In this document: one piece after another, positions 12,106 to 22,499 of the stretch | How the letters are laid out: each line of letters starts with the position of its first letter | Numbering within the stretch: position 1 is the stretch's first letter | From: Anthopleura xanthogrammica | Taxonomy: Eukaryota; Cnidaria; Anthozoa; Actiniaria; Actiniidae | Assembly: GCA_964019055.1 (NCBI GenBank) | Contig: OZ025207.1 | Coordinates: 12,957,357-13,021,356 of the forward strand | Reading direction: 5' to 3' | Length of the DNA stretch: 64,000 bases | The notes under the pieces: model-generated | Seen by the model: the letters and a program-made list of their open reading frames with translations, nothing else | Database searches by the model: none | What the model was told of the DNA's origin: nothing | Made by a program: the position numbers and the translations under genes

Positions 12106-13199
12106 TCCTCTTTGGCTGGACAGAAACCATGAAAGAAATATTTCACAATCTTTGTGCTTCTGCTTACTAAAGAAAGGTATGAATCAATGACCGCAAATCT
12201 TCCATGAAGAAACCTTCTCAAGACAGATGAACTACTCTAAGTTCTACAAGAGATGGATAGCAGAATCTTTCACCACCATAGTACAGTAGATCTTTAGTAC
12301 ATCTGAGTAGACAATATATCAGTATTCCTCAGATATTATTGTAGGTCACAACCATCAAACAAATGAGTTCATAAGTCAAGACACTGCACAAGAGATCATG
12401 CTAGTCACACAAAGTTTCAAACTAAAATTTTTTTTTTATGAATAGTACCAAAGTGTTTAGCATTTAACTGTAGGGTTTTTTTCTTTTAGCTTGGTTTGCT
12501 TTATGGTTTTTATCCAATTGATTACTTTTGTATTTTTCAATTCTAAAATAAATGTAGCAATGAAATGCTACTAGTCACGGAAACTTATCAATCATGAAGT
12601 TTATCAATTATGTTTAAATTATGAAACATTACTATTTTTAACAAATTTAAACAAAGAAGTAAATTTTAACTTATAGCGAGACATACCTAACCAAGGCCTT
12701 TACAAGTACAATGAGAATTTGTACATTTTCAAGTGAGGTCAAACTTGTGTCAGCAAAGATTTTATTTATATTTGCAACAGAAAGGACTAAAATCATGCCA
12801 AGTTGAAATAATTGAGGGAGTTTAAAAATTCATTGGGCGGCCACGGTTAGGCACATCGCACTGTAACAAAAGTTAACTTAAGTATTATATTTATTGTTCA
12901 ATTAAATAAGCTTGATTGACATCAAAATAATTGTGCCATTCTTAAGAACAAAAATTTAGTTCAAAGTGTTTCAGAACTTTTAATATCAGGAGAGTAGCCT
13001 GGGGACACAGGCCTCCTATCCTGTTGGCCATTTTATTGGTTGGCCATTTTTTGGGCCGATGTTCTGAAAATGGGTTTTGGGCCTCCCAAGGCAAAATCCT
13101 GGCTACTCCCCTGCATGTGCATTTTAATTCTGTAATTTTAAGTTGATATTATTTTAGGCAGGTTCAGTATACTTTTTTCAAAATCTAAAATCCTCATAC
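12106..13199. other. Arm sequence with no recognisable gene
   Basis: AT-rich sequence with no frame or motif that I can support. The phrase around 13000-13090 (GGCCTCC, GGCCATTTT repeats, TGGCTACTCCC) resembles a dispersed repeat and is mirrored in the right arm near 55300-55390. Confidence 0.4.
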
Positions 13200-13770
13200 A
13201 CTCTAGGGTAGTGACAGATAAAATACATCTATGTCATAACAGGCATTTGCCATTGAATCCTTCATTAACCTTGTGCTTATATCTTACTGTTGCCAATACT
13301 TATCATTCATCTAACAGTAAGCTAAGAGTAACTACTTGAGCCTATACTACTATTCTGCACAGCATCTAGAATGAAATCATTAATATCTTTTCAGCCTTAA
13401 ATTATTACTATTTTTCTGCCATTAAATTATTGACTGCATTAACACTAGGTAAACCCATTAATATAGGAATAAACAATGGACAATATCTATACAAATATTA
13501 ACAAATACCCTTCATCTGTCTTGTGATGATATCTTCCATGTATCAATTACTCACCTGTATCCTGTATTGATTGAATCTAGAAGTACATCAGAGGTAAGTA
13601 TTTCACTGTAGACAGGTGTTAGTATATAGGAATTGAACATAATGTGAGCAATTACTATGTGCAATACCAACCACACATGGGTTGGTAATCTACAAACAAA
13701 GCATGCTGCAATATGCATTGTGGATCTTGATTGTACAAATGCTAATTATCATCAATTACTGTACCCTCAA
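13200..13770 (-). repeat. Nested inverted repeat, right copy of the left arm
   Basis: Reverse-complement partner of 6420-7050. It carries the mirrored 51-nt exon-like segment (13555-13605), which here encodes EILTSDVLLDSINTGYR on the minus strand with intact AG and GT signals. Confidence 0.75.
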
Positions 13771-16013
13771 CTGATAAGAAAGCAATGTTATTCGATATCC
13801 ATATTGATACCCTGGAAGATCCTTTACTAGATTTTTGTAGCCAATCAATTTCTCAGAAAGCTGATCATACCAATTGCCGGCTTTCATGTGGCGTCATCAA
13901 AAACTCAAAATCTAAACTATACATCACATAATAACATTTCTAAAATATGTTTTAGAAATCAGTGATATAAAGCACAGGAAAAATTTTTGAGTCATTTTAA
14001 TGTTTGGTTCCCGAGTTATGAAGGAAGAACGATAAAAATCAAAAATAATTTACTCAATAAATTCTTCAGAAAGCTGATCATACCACTCAATACATTCCTG
14101 GAGAAAAAGGTCTCATTTTACTCGGCTATTTTATTACCCGATTGCAAATAACCCAATCACTGTTTACTCTTTCAGCATTTTTTGATATAGCTCTTGATGC
14201 CTCTTGACAGTTTTTCACTTTGCTACAGGTCATATAATGTTATCTATGCTGTAATATCAATCCATTTTCAAAAGATCAAAATATATGGAATATATTTTCA
14301 CCAATAAGAGTAACTGAATAAATTGGATCGAAAAATTTTCAGGAAGGTTATTAAACCACCAAAAAACTTATATTCCTAATCTTCTGTACCCCACTCCCTA
14401 ATAGACAACTTTTATTGTTATCATGAAGGTCTAGTTAAGTGCTGTGGCTTAAGTCAACTTATGTAGGTTTTTTTTGATTTTGCTGTTCATATTTTTCGCA
14501 TGGTTCATGTTGTTCATATGGTTTTTATTTCTTAACTTAACCTAGGCATGCTTGCTAGTCAATTAAAATAAGAAGACAATAAGAACAGTTTGTAAACAAG
14601 AAATATTCAAAATATGTTAAAACAAGGTTGAACAATTCTAATTCTAATTCCAGTGTTGCTAAATGTGTCATAATCATTGTCAAAATCATTTTAGAAGTCA
14701 CTTTATCCATACTGTACTAAATTACAAACACTAGGCCTGTTGCAGTAAACCAATGTCAAGCAAGAATCTGTGTCAAAAATTGTTCAAATGCAAAAATGAG
14801 CAAGATATTTAAACTAGGGTAACTTTTGTTTTCTTTTTTTCTTTTTGTGGTGCCATTATTGTCTAAACTGAGTTTCCTGAAGCTATATCTATAGACACTA
14901 TGCTATCAAACAGAAATGGAATGACTGTGCAATAACAGAAAGAATGCAAAAATCTCAATCCTGGGAAATTTTAATCTTGAACATTTAAGGCATAAATTCT
15001 CACTTTTGAAGGAGTATTACAAATGACAATATTTTTGATATTTTGTGGTAGTCTTTCTTTCACATCCTGAGAGTTATCAATTATCAAAGTATACCTGGCT
15101 TATTTTCACTTTACTGGAGAATAACTCACTCAAATGATCTAACAGAAAAAACATTCTGTTGCCTAATTACAAGTAGAATAGTATTTTTTCAGCCTACTTT
15201 TTCTTCCAGGGTTATCTAGTTAACCAGTTGTCAAATACATATTGGATGTACTTACAAAAAAAATCTAGGTATTCCATTGATGTCTATACAACAGACTTCC
15301 ATTTCTCTACACTGGGTTAGTCTTATTAGCTTGAACTCCAAACTTCAATACTGTGTTCAGAATTATCAAGTAACTGAATGTTTTTGATGCATTCTCTTTT
15401 CAAAATTCAACTTACCTCTACGATCAAGGATGTGTTTATTGCTTACCGTATATTTGAACTTGAAGCTATGGATTGTCTCAAATAACATAAGTTGCTATAT
15501 ACATAGAACTTTTACTCCGAAAGACTATTAGTGTCCAAAACATCAGTACAATTTCAAATATTTCTATAATGTCTATAATTTTCTTTCTTATTCACTTTTT
15601 AGTGTATACTCCAGTAGATTATAACTAGGCTCATGAAAATTGATAATATACAAACCCTCGCCACTCTAAATGTTTTTTTATAATATTTTTTGCTTCACTC
15701 AATTTATCATCAAAGTCATGAATAATTCTAAACCGGTCATTTATGGCCTAACATTAGGTTCATGACACAAATTGCTATTTTTTGATAACTACACCAAAAA
15801 TAAAATATTGTGGATGGTCCAAAACATTATCATTGAAGTTTTCAAAATTCTCCTGTTCAGGTTCTTTTATGATATACATATACTAATATATTTTATAAAT
15901 AGACAAACTTTTTCTCTTTTGATTGTTAGCGATCCATGTGTTTTCCTGCATGCATGCAGCTTTTACATCCTTGTAACATGTACCAGCAAATATAGATTAT
16001 TTACTAAACTTAC
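13771..16013. other. Arm sequence with no recognisable gene
   Basis: AT-rich sequence present in both arms (mirror region about 51602-54480). Apart from the 43-nt exon-like piece just beyond its right edge, I see no coding signal. An 82-codon frame at 15772-16020 is not kept open in the other arm and runs opposite to the exon-like piece, so I reject it. Confidence 0.4.
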
Positions 16014-16056
16014 AGTTTGAGTCAACAATAATCATCTCCCAATTTTGTTGTAACAG
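16014..16056 (-). other. 43-nt exon-like segment (left arm)
   Basis: Flanked on the minus strand by GCTTTCAG and GTAAGT, it encodes LLQQNWEMIIVDSN plus one base. The right-arm copy (51559-51601) reads LLQKNWEMIIVDSN with the same splice signals, so the frame and both splice sites have survived. It is probably a real internal exon of an unrecognised gene reading outward from the palindrome centre. Confidence 0.45.
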
Positions 16057-16138
16057 CTGAAAGCAAAGAAAAAATGTCATAACCTAAAAAAATAGAACAA
16101 AATTGTCTTGTTCCAAAAAGGATCATAATTAAGAAATA

Positions 16139-16265
16139 TACCTCTTGCACGTGACGTCAGAGCAGCTCAATTTGGAGGGCAAAACAATAGATTCCAATTC
16201 TCAGGAAGTTAAAATTCTTTTGTTTTGCCCTCCAACTTAAACTGCTCTGACGTCACGTGCAAGGA
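16139..16265. repeat. Fold-back carrying CACGTG and TGACGTCA at both ends
   Basis: The end CTTGCACGTGACGTCAGAGC is mirrored by GCTCTGACGTCACGTGCAAG. The stem is roughly 50 bp with a short loop. Each end contains an E-box (CACGTG) overlapping a CRE-type octamer (TGACGTCA). The mirrored copy in the right arm is 51352-51476. It is a small non-autonomous element whose ends happen to carry, or were kept for, transcription-factor motifs. Confidence 0.8.
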
Positions 16266-16869
16266 GTCTATATAAAATGTCTGGCATGTCTCTGTACTTT
16301 GATATAAACACAGCATGCTTAGGAACATTAAACCTAGTTGAGTGTTTCTATTGCTTTATTATCTTAGGAATAAGATACTTTCTTTAATTGAGTTGTATCC
16401 ATATTCATGAACAACCATTAAACAAAGAAATAATACTCAAAGTAATAAGACATGGTGTGAAATGGGAAAACAATATCCCCAAGGTAAAGAGGTCTATTCA
16501 AAGTCCATAATAATAATTCCCGCTAAATATGACCCTTAGTGTTGCATCCAATATTGCATCCAATTCCCAAACAACAGTTTCGTCTTTGGAGCGATTTAAA
16601 ACGTTAAAAAAGACAACAAAAACTGACTCACATTGTTAAATAAGGTTTTTTTCCGAGATAACAATGTCTTGTGTATTATTCCAGCAGCCAAGAAGAAAAG
16701 ATGTTCAGCGACTAACGAACATCACGTGTGAACAGTCTCCAGGCGTGAAAAATGTCATTGGAAAAATACACTAAAAACAAAGAGAAAACTCAGAATAAAA
16801 CACTCCAGCAACATCAAGGAACTCTTAACTACATTTCTCACTAGTTCTTTGGTGTTTTTTCGCATTTCT

Positions 16870-17068
16870 TACCGTTAAACCAGTGATATTTTCTTCTTAT
16901 TCCAATCCTACAAGTTCGCCATGTTGGTTATACTGACACAATGGCATCATGGGAAGACGTGAATTGGGAAGAACACAGGGAGCCCAACCGCTTACAAAAT
17001 AACCATATATCGTCAACACGGGATCAGAATTCTAAAAGCTTAGAATTCAATATAAAAAAAAATTAAAT
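16870..17068. other. Possible first exon / promoter region
   Basis: On the minus strand, ATGGCGAAC-containing sequence (about 16935-16874) ends in AACG followed by GTAAGAA, a strong 5' splice site, suggesting a non-coding first exon of the outward-reading gene. It is kept in the right arm at 50565-50622. On the plus strand a 42-codon frame (16941-17068, MASWEDVNWEEHREPN...) starts only a few bases away, but the right arm has an in-frame stop in it. A head-to-head transcription start is possible. A CACGTG lies nearby at about 16723. Confidence 0.3.
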
Positions 17069-17394
17069 GCCATCAATACAAAAGAACGATCCTGATTCAC
17101 CCTTAGAGCAGTTAAGAAGTACGATATGAACATGCATACCTGTGTTGTATAAAATACCGCGTATGGGAAACTGTGGAAGTGAGACCCAGCGTGTTGGGAT
17201 CCCTGCTTTTATATGCATGGTTGTCATGGTATTCTTACCACCCCCAGGTTAACATCTGTTTTTGTGGACAAAACCAGGCGATGATCCACAGCTTATCACA
17301 GCCATATGTGTGACTGGTTATTGATGGGGTTGCATATAGTCAATTCAATACAGTAACGGGACCCCCTTGATCTAACATTACATAAGTTAATCAG

Positions 17395-17545
17395 AGGCGG
17401 AGGAAGAACGTGGGCGGGGGGGGGGGGGGGGGAAGGTTTTGCTAAATCGCCAAATTGCCGAAGCAAAAAATAAAAACGTCAATAGATAGCCCGAAGGAAA
17501 AAAATACCGTAAAAATCCAGCCCAACCTAGTCCGCTGCCTATGTT
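17395..17545 (+). repeat. Dispersed G-rich repeat with a 19-G run
   Basis: It begins TTAATCAGAGGCGGAGGAAG, then a G-run of about 19, then GCTAAATCGCC and AGCCCGAAGGAAAAAAAT. A related copy is at 37218-37331, and the arm counterpart in reverse is at 49860-49995, where the G-run is much shorter. This is a dispersed element of unknown class. Confidence 0.75.
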
Positions 17546-17599
17546 AATGAATGGATCGCCTTGTTAATTCCTGAACAGCCCTTGAAATTACATCCATTT

Positions 17600-19150
17600 T
17601 TGTGGTTACTCCTGTCCTAAGGTGTGGATATTCCTAAGATGCTTATTCACGCATGCTCAGTTTGACTCCAAGCTAATTACTGGCAAGTCCAAAGAAACGT
17701 GGTCTACTAGGTTGGTCTAGGTCTAAGCGACTAACAATGACGTAAGAAGTTGTCATAACAACTGCTATCTAAACAAAAACCTCTTCCGACTCCGACTTTC
17801 TTCCGACCGTTTTTCCAATCATCGTCTCAACGACTCGACTTGTCTCTCCAATCATGAAGGTAGAGCTCTTCCGATAATTCTTCCGATCTCTTCACGATTA
17901 CACAGCGAAAATACCTCATGCTACGCAGTTTGGTGGCGTTTCATACTTCTTGGCGATTTGGTGAGTGAGTACCTGCTTACTTTTACCCCATTTATTATAT
18001 CCACTTTGAAATCACTAGCAAATCCTGTAATCTGATTGGCTCTCAGTAGATTGATTCAAGCACGAATCGCACTATTTTGAGTCCGAATCGCACTATTTTG
18101 AGTCCGAATCGCATCTTTTTGTCAGCCAATCACAATGCAACACTAGAAAAGGTAACCAATCAGATTACAGGATTGTATGTAATCAGCCAATCAGATTACA
18201 GCAAATAAGGAACATAAAATGTAGCTTTTTTCAAGTTTGACTGGAATTTTTTGTTACAAAAAGAAACAAAATACTGGCTATTTGTGAATAAATACTTTTG
18301 TATTTATCACAAATTTAGTGTCTATCTAGTATGATTTGAAAATGGATATAATAAAGTGATAATTGAACTTTGTGTCGTGCAATTTTGGTCTGATATCAAA
18401 CTTGCGATTACAAATCACACTCCCGCTACGCGGTCGTGTGATTTTGTTATCACGCGTTTGATATCAGACCAAATTGCACTCCACTTAGTTCAATTACCAT
18501 TATTTATTGCTCTTTATCTATCAGCTTTCATTTTACAATATCGATTGAAATGAAGAGTGTTTCCTTAAGTGTTTTTCAGCTTTAAATCCCCTCTTCAAGG
18601 CGATATTCCACGATAAATCCACACTTGATGGTCAACAAAGCCGGCGAAGACGAGAATCATGCAAAACAACACCAAAAACCAAACCAAAAATGAAAAAACA
18701 GCAATCAAAAACGAAACAAAAACGAATTATCAGCCCCATTATGGGAATATTTGTACATACACGTTTCCATTGTATAGTTGTATTTTGTATTATTATAATA
18801 AACTGTACATATACGTTTCCTCTTGTTTATTGCCTTGATGTATTAATTGAGTTCATAAAAGTAAGAAAAGTTAAAACCTTATCACATTTAGGACTCCTCG
18901 TCCTTTGTTTGAATTTTTACTCAAACAAAGAACTAGTGTCCAAAATGTCAGTAAATTATTTTTCCCACTTTTACAGTGCACAATTTTCTTTTCTATTGCG
19001 ACTGTGCATTAAAACACCAATGCAGCATAGCTACTATCTCCGCATACAATCGTGTTAATCAAACAATACATGATTTAGTCCCGTGTATCGATATATCCTT
19101 CACAATTTGGAGTAACCACATGCGCTCCAGGAGCGCCTTTAATTATAATA
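17600..19150. repeat. Left-only segment (1.55-kb insertion or right-arm deletion)
   Basis: The right arm passes directly from the equivalent of 17590 to the equivalent of about 19150 near position 49800. The left-only stretch contains a 515-bp fold-back and otherwise AT-rich sequence. A 122-codon frame at 18690-19058 has no domain that I recognise and no counterpart, so I do not call it a gene. Confidence 0.6.
17991..18506 (+). mobile_element. 515-bp element ending in a 145-bp palindrome
   Basis: A near-identical copy lies at 52513-53009 in the same orientation and at a non-matching arm position, so the two are separate insertions. The right part (18358-18503) is a long hairpin: AATTGAACT...TTGGTCTGATATCAAAC is mirrored by GTTTGATATCAGACCAA...AGTTCAATTACC, with CTACGCGGTCG near the loop. 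The left copy has an extra unit of ACTATTTTGAGTCCGAATCGC. No reading frame; a non-autonomous transposon. Confidence 0.85.
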
Positions 19151-19559
19151 AACTCATTCTCCAAATTACGATCCGGATAGGGTTGTAAAAACGACTTTAG
19201 GAATAATAATAATAACGACTGTATTAGGGTAGCACATAAGAGTAACTCTAGGTTACTGATAAACTAGTTGCCCTTATACTGTGGAGCATGCGCACCGTTG
19301 AAGGTGATTTTGAAGGACACACAATCACAGAATAAAGCAAAACGTCGTGTAGGGATGGAGGGAGGGGCGAGGGGATGAAAGCAAAATATTAAAAAAACGT
19401 TTTACAATAAAAAATGTATTTGTATTCTATTTTCCAAGGATACATGTCGTTTAAATTATATTCTTGATTACTCTTTTTATATCCAGTTCACGAATATTTT
19501 AGGACTGTTTTTTTAAGTGTTTCTGCGGCCTTGACAACTTTTAGTGGACACTCGCTTTT

Positions 19560-20095
19560 GGAAAGGAGTAAACTGTCAATGAGCAGGAAAGGATTCTCTC
19601 TTCCGTTGTCGATTCAGTTTTTATAAATTTTAGTAAAAAGCTATAAATACATATACTTCCTTCCTAAGGAAATCTAAAACGTTTTGCTGGTGTTTTCCAG
19701 TGTTTTTCAGCCGTTTTTCCACCATAAAGATTCTTTTTTTAACGGCCACTTGGACCGTGTCGTTTCTTTTTTTTTTTTTTTTTTCCGAAACAAAAAAAGA
19801 CTCAAACCTGTATCCACAAGCAAAACACTCTGAGAATACAAAAACATAAAAATCTATGTGACTGTATCAAAAATCACTCTTTTTGCTTATGTTTCTATCA
19901 TTTTAAACATTTTCATTCTTGAATTGTGGACAGGAAACCCTTATAAGAGTTTTTTTTTTAATTTTTATTTCTGTTTTAACAATTATAATTACACATACCA
20001 AAACAATACAATAATACGAATAATGCTAGGGGCTTACATGTCATAAACCAGTCAGACGTACTTGAAGATTTTGATATTTTGTTACATTAGTGTGT
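19560..20095 (+). repeat. Long direct repeat, copy 1
   Basis: It is nearly identical in the same orientation to about 21345-21915. Shared pieces include GATTCTCTCTTCCGTTGTCG, CTAAAACGTTTTGCTGGTG and CAGTCAGACGTACTTGAAG. It contains a long T-run. It begins at the inner end of the left arm (right-arm homology stops at about 19555), so it belongs to the MACPF-side block. There is no gene. Confidence 0.85.
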
Positions 20096-20410
20096 AGTTT
20101 ATTATTTTTTTCTGGCAATTCTACCCATGTGTACTTTGATTCTGTCGTGAAATTATGGCCGTAGCTTAATTTTTCTTGGATTTATTGAGCTCCGAGTAGA
20201 GGTCGATGTCTCCGTGAGTGTGCAGCCTTTGAATTTTCTTTAGTAGGGAAACCAAAATGACGATGACTCCGTAAAAACGCTCTCAAATGGCTTCAAAATC
20301 GACCCGACATCAAAACATTTAACAAGCTATCAAGGTAAGTCATTTTTATTCATAAAAGTACCAATTTTAGATATTTCAAAATATTATCGTAAATATTCAT
20401 CACAATATTA

Positions 20411-20558
20411 CAGAAAAAGAGCTTGGGCTGCCTGTGCTTCGTGACGATGAAATCTGTCTACCAAAGTAGTACAAGTATGTCACGATTTTAAACGAACAGC
20501 AAGAAAAGCCTGAAGAAGTTCGATTTCAAATGTGCTGGCTTGGAGTTTAATTCTACAG
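20411..20558 (+). pseudogene. Decayed coding exon with intact splice signals
   Basis: Preceded by TATTACAG (acceptor) and followed by GTAAGTCAG (donor), it reads ELGLPVLRDDEICLPK, then a TAG stop, then YKYVTILNEQQEKPEEVRFQ and MCWLGV before another stop. The long protein-like frame on both sides of a single TAG suggests an exon that has lost function. Similar splice signals stand before it (AAG/GTAAGTCA at 20334) and after it (TTTACAG at about 20722), so a spliced non-coding transcript is also possible. I do not recognise the protein. Confidence 0.4.
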
Positions 20559-20880
20559 GTAAGTCAGATAATAATTTAACACTGAATGAATAACGCAAGG
20601 ATAATCAGAACGTGATATATTGCAGGTATATTATATATTTTTTGGCGGGAGAAGTTAACGTAACGTAACATATATTTAACACAGTTATTTTAACTCTTGC
20701 TTCTTCGCTTTTGAGTTTACAGACTAATGCCAGTTAAGAAGAATTAGAGAAGGGAAAGAAGATATACAAGATGAAGAATATATTACGAACAAGATCTTAT
20801 ATTAGCCAACGTTCAAGACCCATGCAATCAGTAATCCAAGTAGCCTAAGCCGGTTTTCCGTAACAAGACCTAAACATCAG

Positions 20881-21029
20881 GGGCGGATCCAGGGGGGTGA
20901 TTTGGGTGACAAGTCACCCCCCTTGTAGTTGAATATAATAAGAATAAAGGATAAGATAAGAGCAAAAAATACACTATGTAATGCCTTGCTAGGTACCAGT
21001 CACCCCCTTGAAATCCTTCTGGATCCGCC
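20881..21029. mobile_element. MITE with GGGCGGATCC ends
   Basis: The left end GGGCGGATCCAG is mirrored by CTGGATCCGCC. Length is 149 bp, with inner pieces TGACAAGTCACCCCC and CAGTCACCCCC. A second member of the same family is at 45199-45364. Confidence 0.75.
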
Positions 21030-21344
21030 ACTGAACATTTATTTTTACTGCAATGCTCGTAATTTAATTTCATTGGTAATATAAAACACACTCAGATAAA
21101 CCTTTCACCCCTCAATGATGCAAAACCTTTTGGAAAATCGTGGAATTAAGATTAGACTAAATGAATGATCATAACCATTTTATTAGGATTATTTATTGTA
21201 GTTTTATTCATCATTAGATGTAAATCTTAACATACTTGAATAGCCTGTTTTATGGCAATGTTAACAAATTTTGTATCATATCGTTTTGGATCGTATTGTG
21301 TACTATTTCACTCGACTGATAAGGTAATCGTGACACGTTTTTGG

Positions 21345-21915
21345 AAAGGCAATTATGGAGTAAACTGAGATTGAGCAGAAAACGATTCTCTCTTCCGTTG
21401 TCGATTCAGTTTTGATAAATTTTAGTAAAAAGCTATAAAAAATATATACCTCCTTCCTAAGGAAATCTAAAACGTTTTGCTGGTGTTTTTCAGTGTTTTT
21501 CAGCCGTTTTTCCACCATAAAGATTCTTTTTTTAACGGCCACTTGGACCGTGTCGTTTCTTTTTTTTTTTGTTTTTTTCCGAAACAAAAAAAGACTCAAA
21601 CCTGTATCCACAAGCAAAACACTCTGAGAATACAAAAACATAAAAATCTATGTGACTGTATCAAAAATCACTCTTTTTGCTTATGTTTCTATCATTTTAA
21701 ACATTTTTTATTCATGAATTGTGGACAGGAAACCCTTAGGGGGGATACTCCCTATAATGGACTATACGGGGATGCTCCGTTTTAACAATTATAATTACAC
21801 ATACCAAACAATACAATAATACACTGCTAGGGGCTTACATGTCATAAACCAGTCAGACGTACTTGAAGATTTTGATATTTTGTTACATTAGTGTGTAGTT
21901 TACTATTTTTTCTGG
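21345..21915 (+). repeat. Long direct repeat, copy 2
   Basis: Same-orientation partner of 19560-20095. A 50-bp insert (GGGGATACTCCCTATAATGG...CGGGGATGCTCCG, about 21738-21782) interrupts it and belongs to a repeat also seen at about 23176. Confidence 0.85.
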
Positions 21916-21951
21916 CAATTCTATTTTCTATTTTTTCATATTCTAGGAGTT

Positions 21952-22200
21952 TCATTTGGAATACGACAATATTGGGCCCAGAGCCTCTAATTCTAGTATT
22001 ATTATACAACACATATTTATATCATAGAAATAAAAATTCCTCCATAATATTTCTACTTCCTCCCAATAATACAAGTTCAATTCAGGTAATTTTCTATAAA
22101 CTTGTCCTAACCAATATTGTATCTTAGAAAACAGATCCTTTGGATAAGGGCATTCCACAAAGAAATGTTCCATTGCATGTTTCAATAGACGTGTAACAAA
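21952..22200 (-). mobile_element. Non-LTR retrotransposon remnant (3' reverse-transcriptase zinc motif)
   Basis: The minus-strand frame contains RLLKHAMEHFFVECPYPKDL, which fits the zinc-binding module (H-x-F-x-x-C-P, then W-rich) that follows the reverse transcriptase in many LINE-type elements. Only about 80 codons remain, followed by low-complexity sequence. It is a 5'-truncated, inactive fragment. Confidence 0.55.
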
Positions 22201-22275
22201 AAAAACTATAGACCATTTCACGGTTCTCGTTGATCAGCCTCAGCCACGATGGCGTGTAATTTATTCTTTAGAATC

Positions 22276-22492
22276 TGACTAAAGCCCGTGGAAGTTTTAA
22301 GTGTTTTGAGTGTTTTAAGCCGGTTTAATTATTGAAACACTTACAGTGAGGGCACTCGAACCGTGAACACTTCGAGTTTTTTTGACATTTTTTTGTCGTC
22401 CAATCAGAAGCCAGTTTCACGGTTCGAGTGTTCACGGTTCGAGTGCCCGCACTGTAAAACTTTTTTTTTTTAACTTCCACGGGCTTTAGTCA
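22276..22492. repeat. Double fold-back element
   Basis: The outer ends TGACTAAAGCCCGTGGAAG / CTTCCACGGGCTTTAGTCA are inverted. Inside them a second pair, GGGCACTCGAACCGTGAACA / TGTTCACGGTTCGAGTGCCC, is inverted again. No coding capacity. Confidence 0.8.
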
Positions 22493-22499
22493 AATTCCA

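Larger units (their letters stand above)
4454..19555 (+). repeat. Left arm of a giant inverted duplication
   Basis: From 4454 onward this segment matches the reverse complement of the right arm counted back from 64000; the first 65 aligned bases differ at about five or six places. Matches continue through landmarks shared in mirror order: the 134-codon frame (5962-6366), minisatellites (7.6-11.8 kb), the 43-nt exon-like piece (16014-16056), the CRE-bearing hairpin (16139-16265) and AATATTTTAGGACTG near 19500. Position 19555 is where mirror identity stops and the MACPF-containing block begins. One left-only segment of about 1.55 kb (about 17600-19150) interrupts the match. The arm continues in the right copy past the window edge, so its true outer limit is unknown on that side. 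Confidence 0.9.

Noticed and set aside
15772..16020. 82-codon frame in the left arm
   Set aside because: Not kept open in the mirror copy and it runs antisense to the conserved 43-nt exon-like piece.
18690..19058. 122-codon frame
   Set aside because: Lies in a left-only AT-rich insertion, with no recognisable domain, start context or second copy.
22337..22456. GGTTCGAG motifs suggesting a tRNA T-arm
   Set aside because: They belong to inverted ends of a fold-back repeat, and no cloverleaf or A-box is at the right distance.
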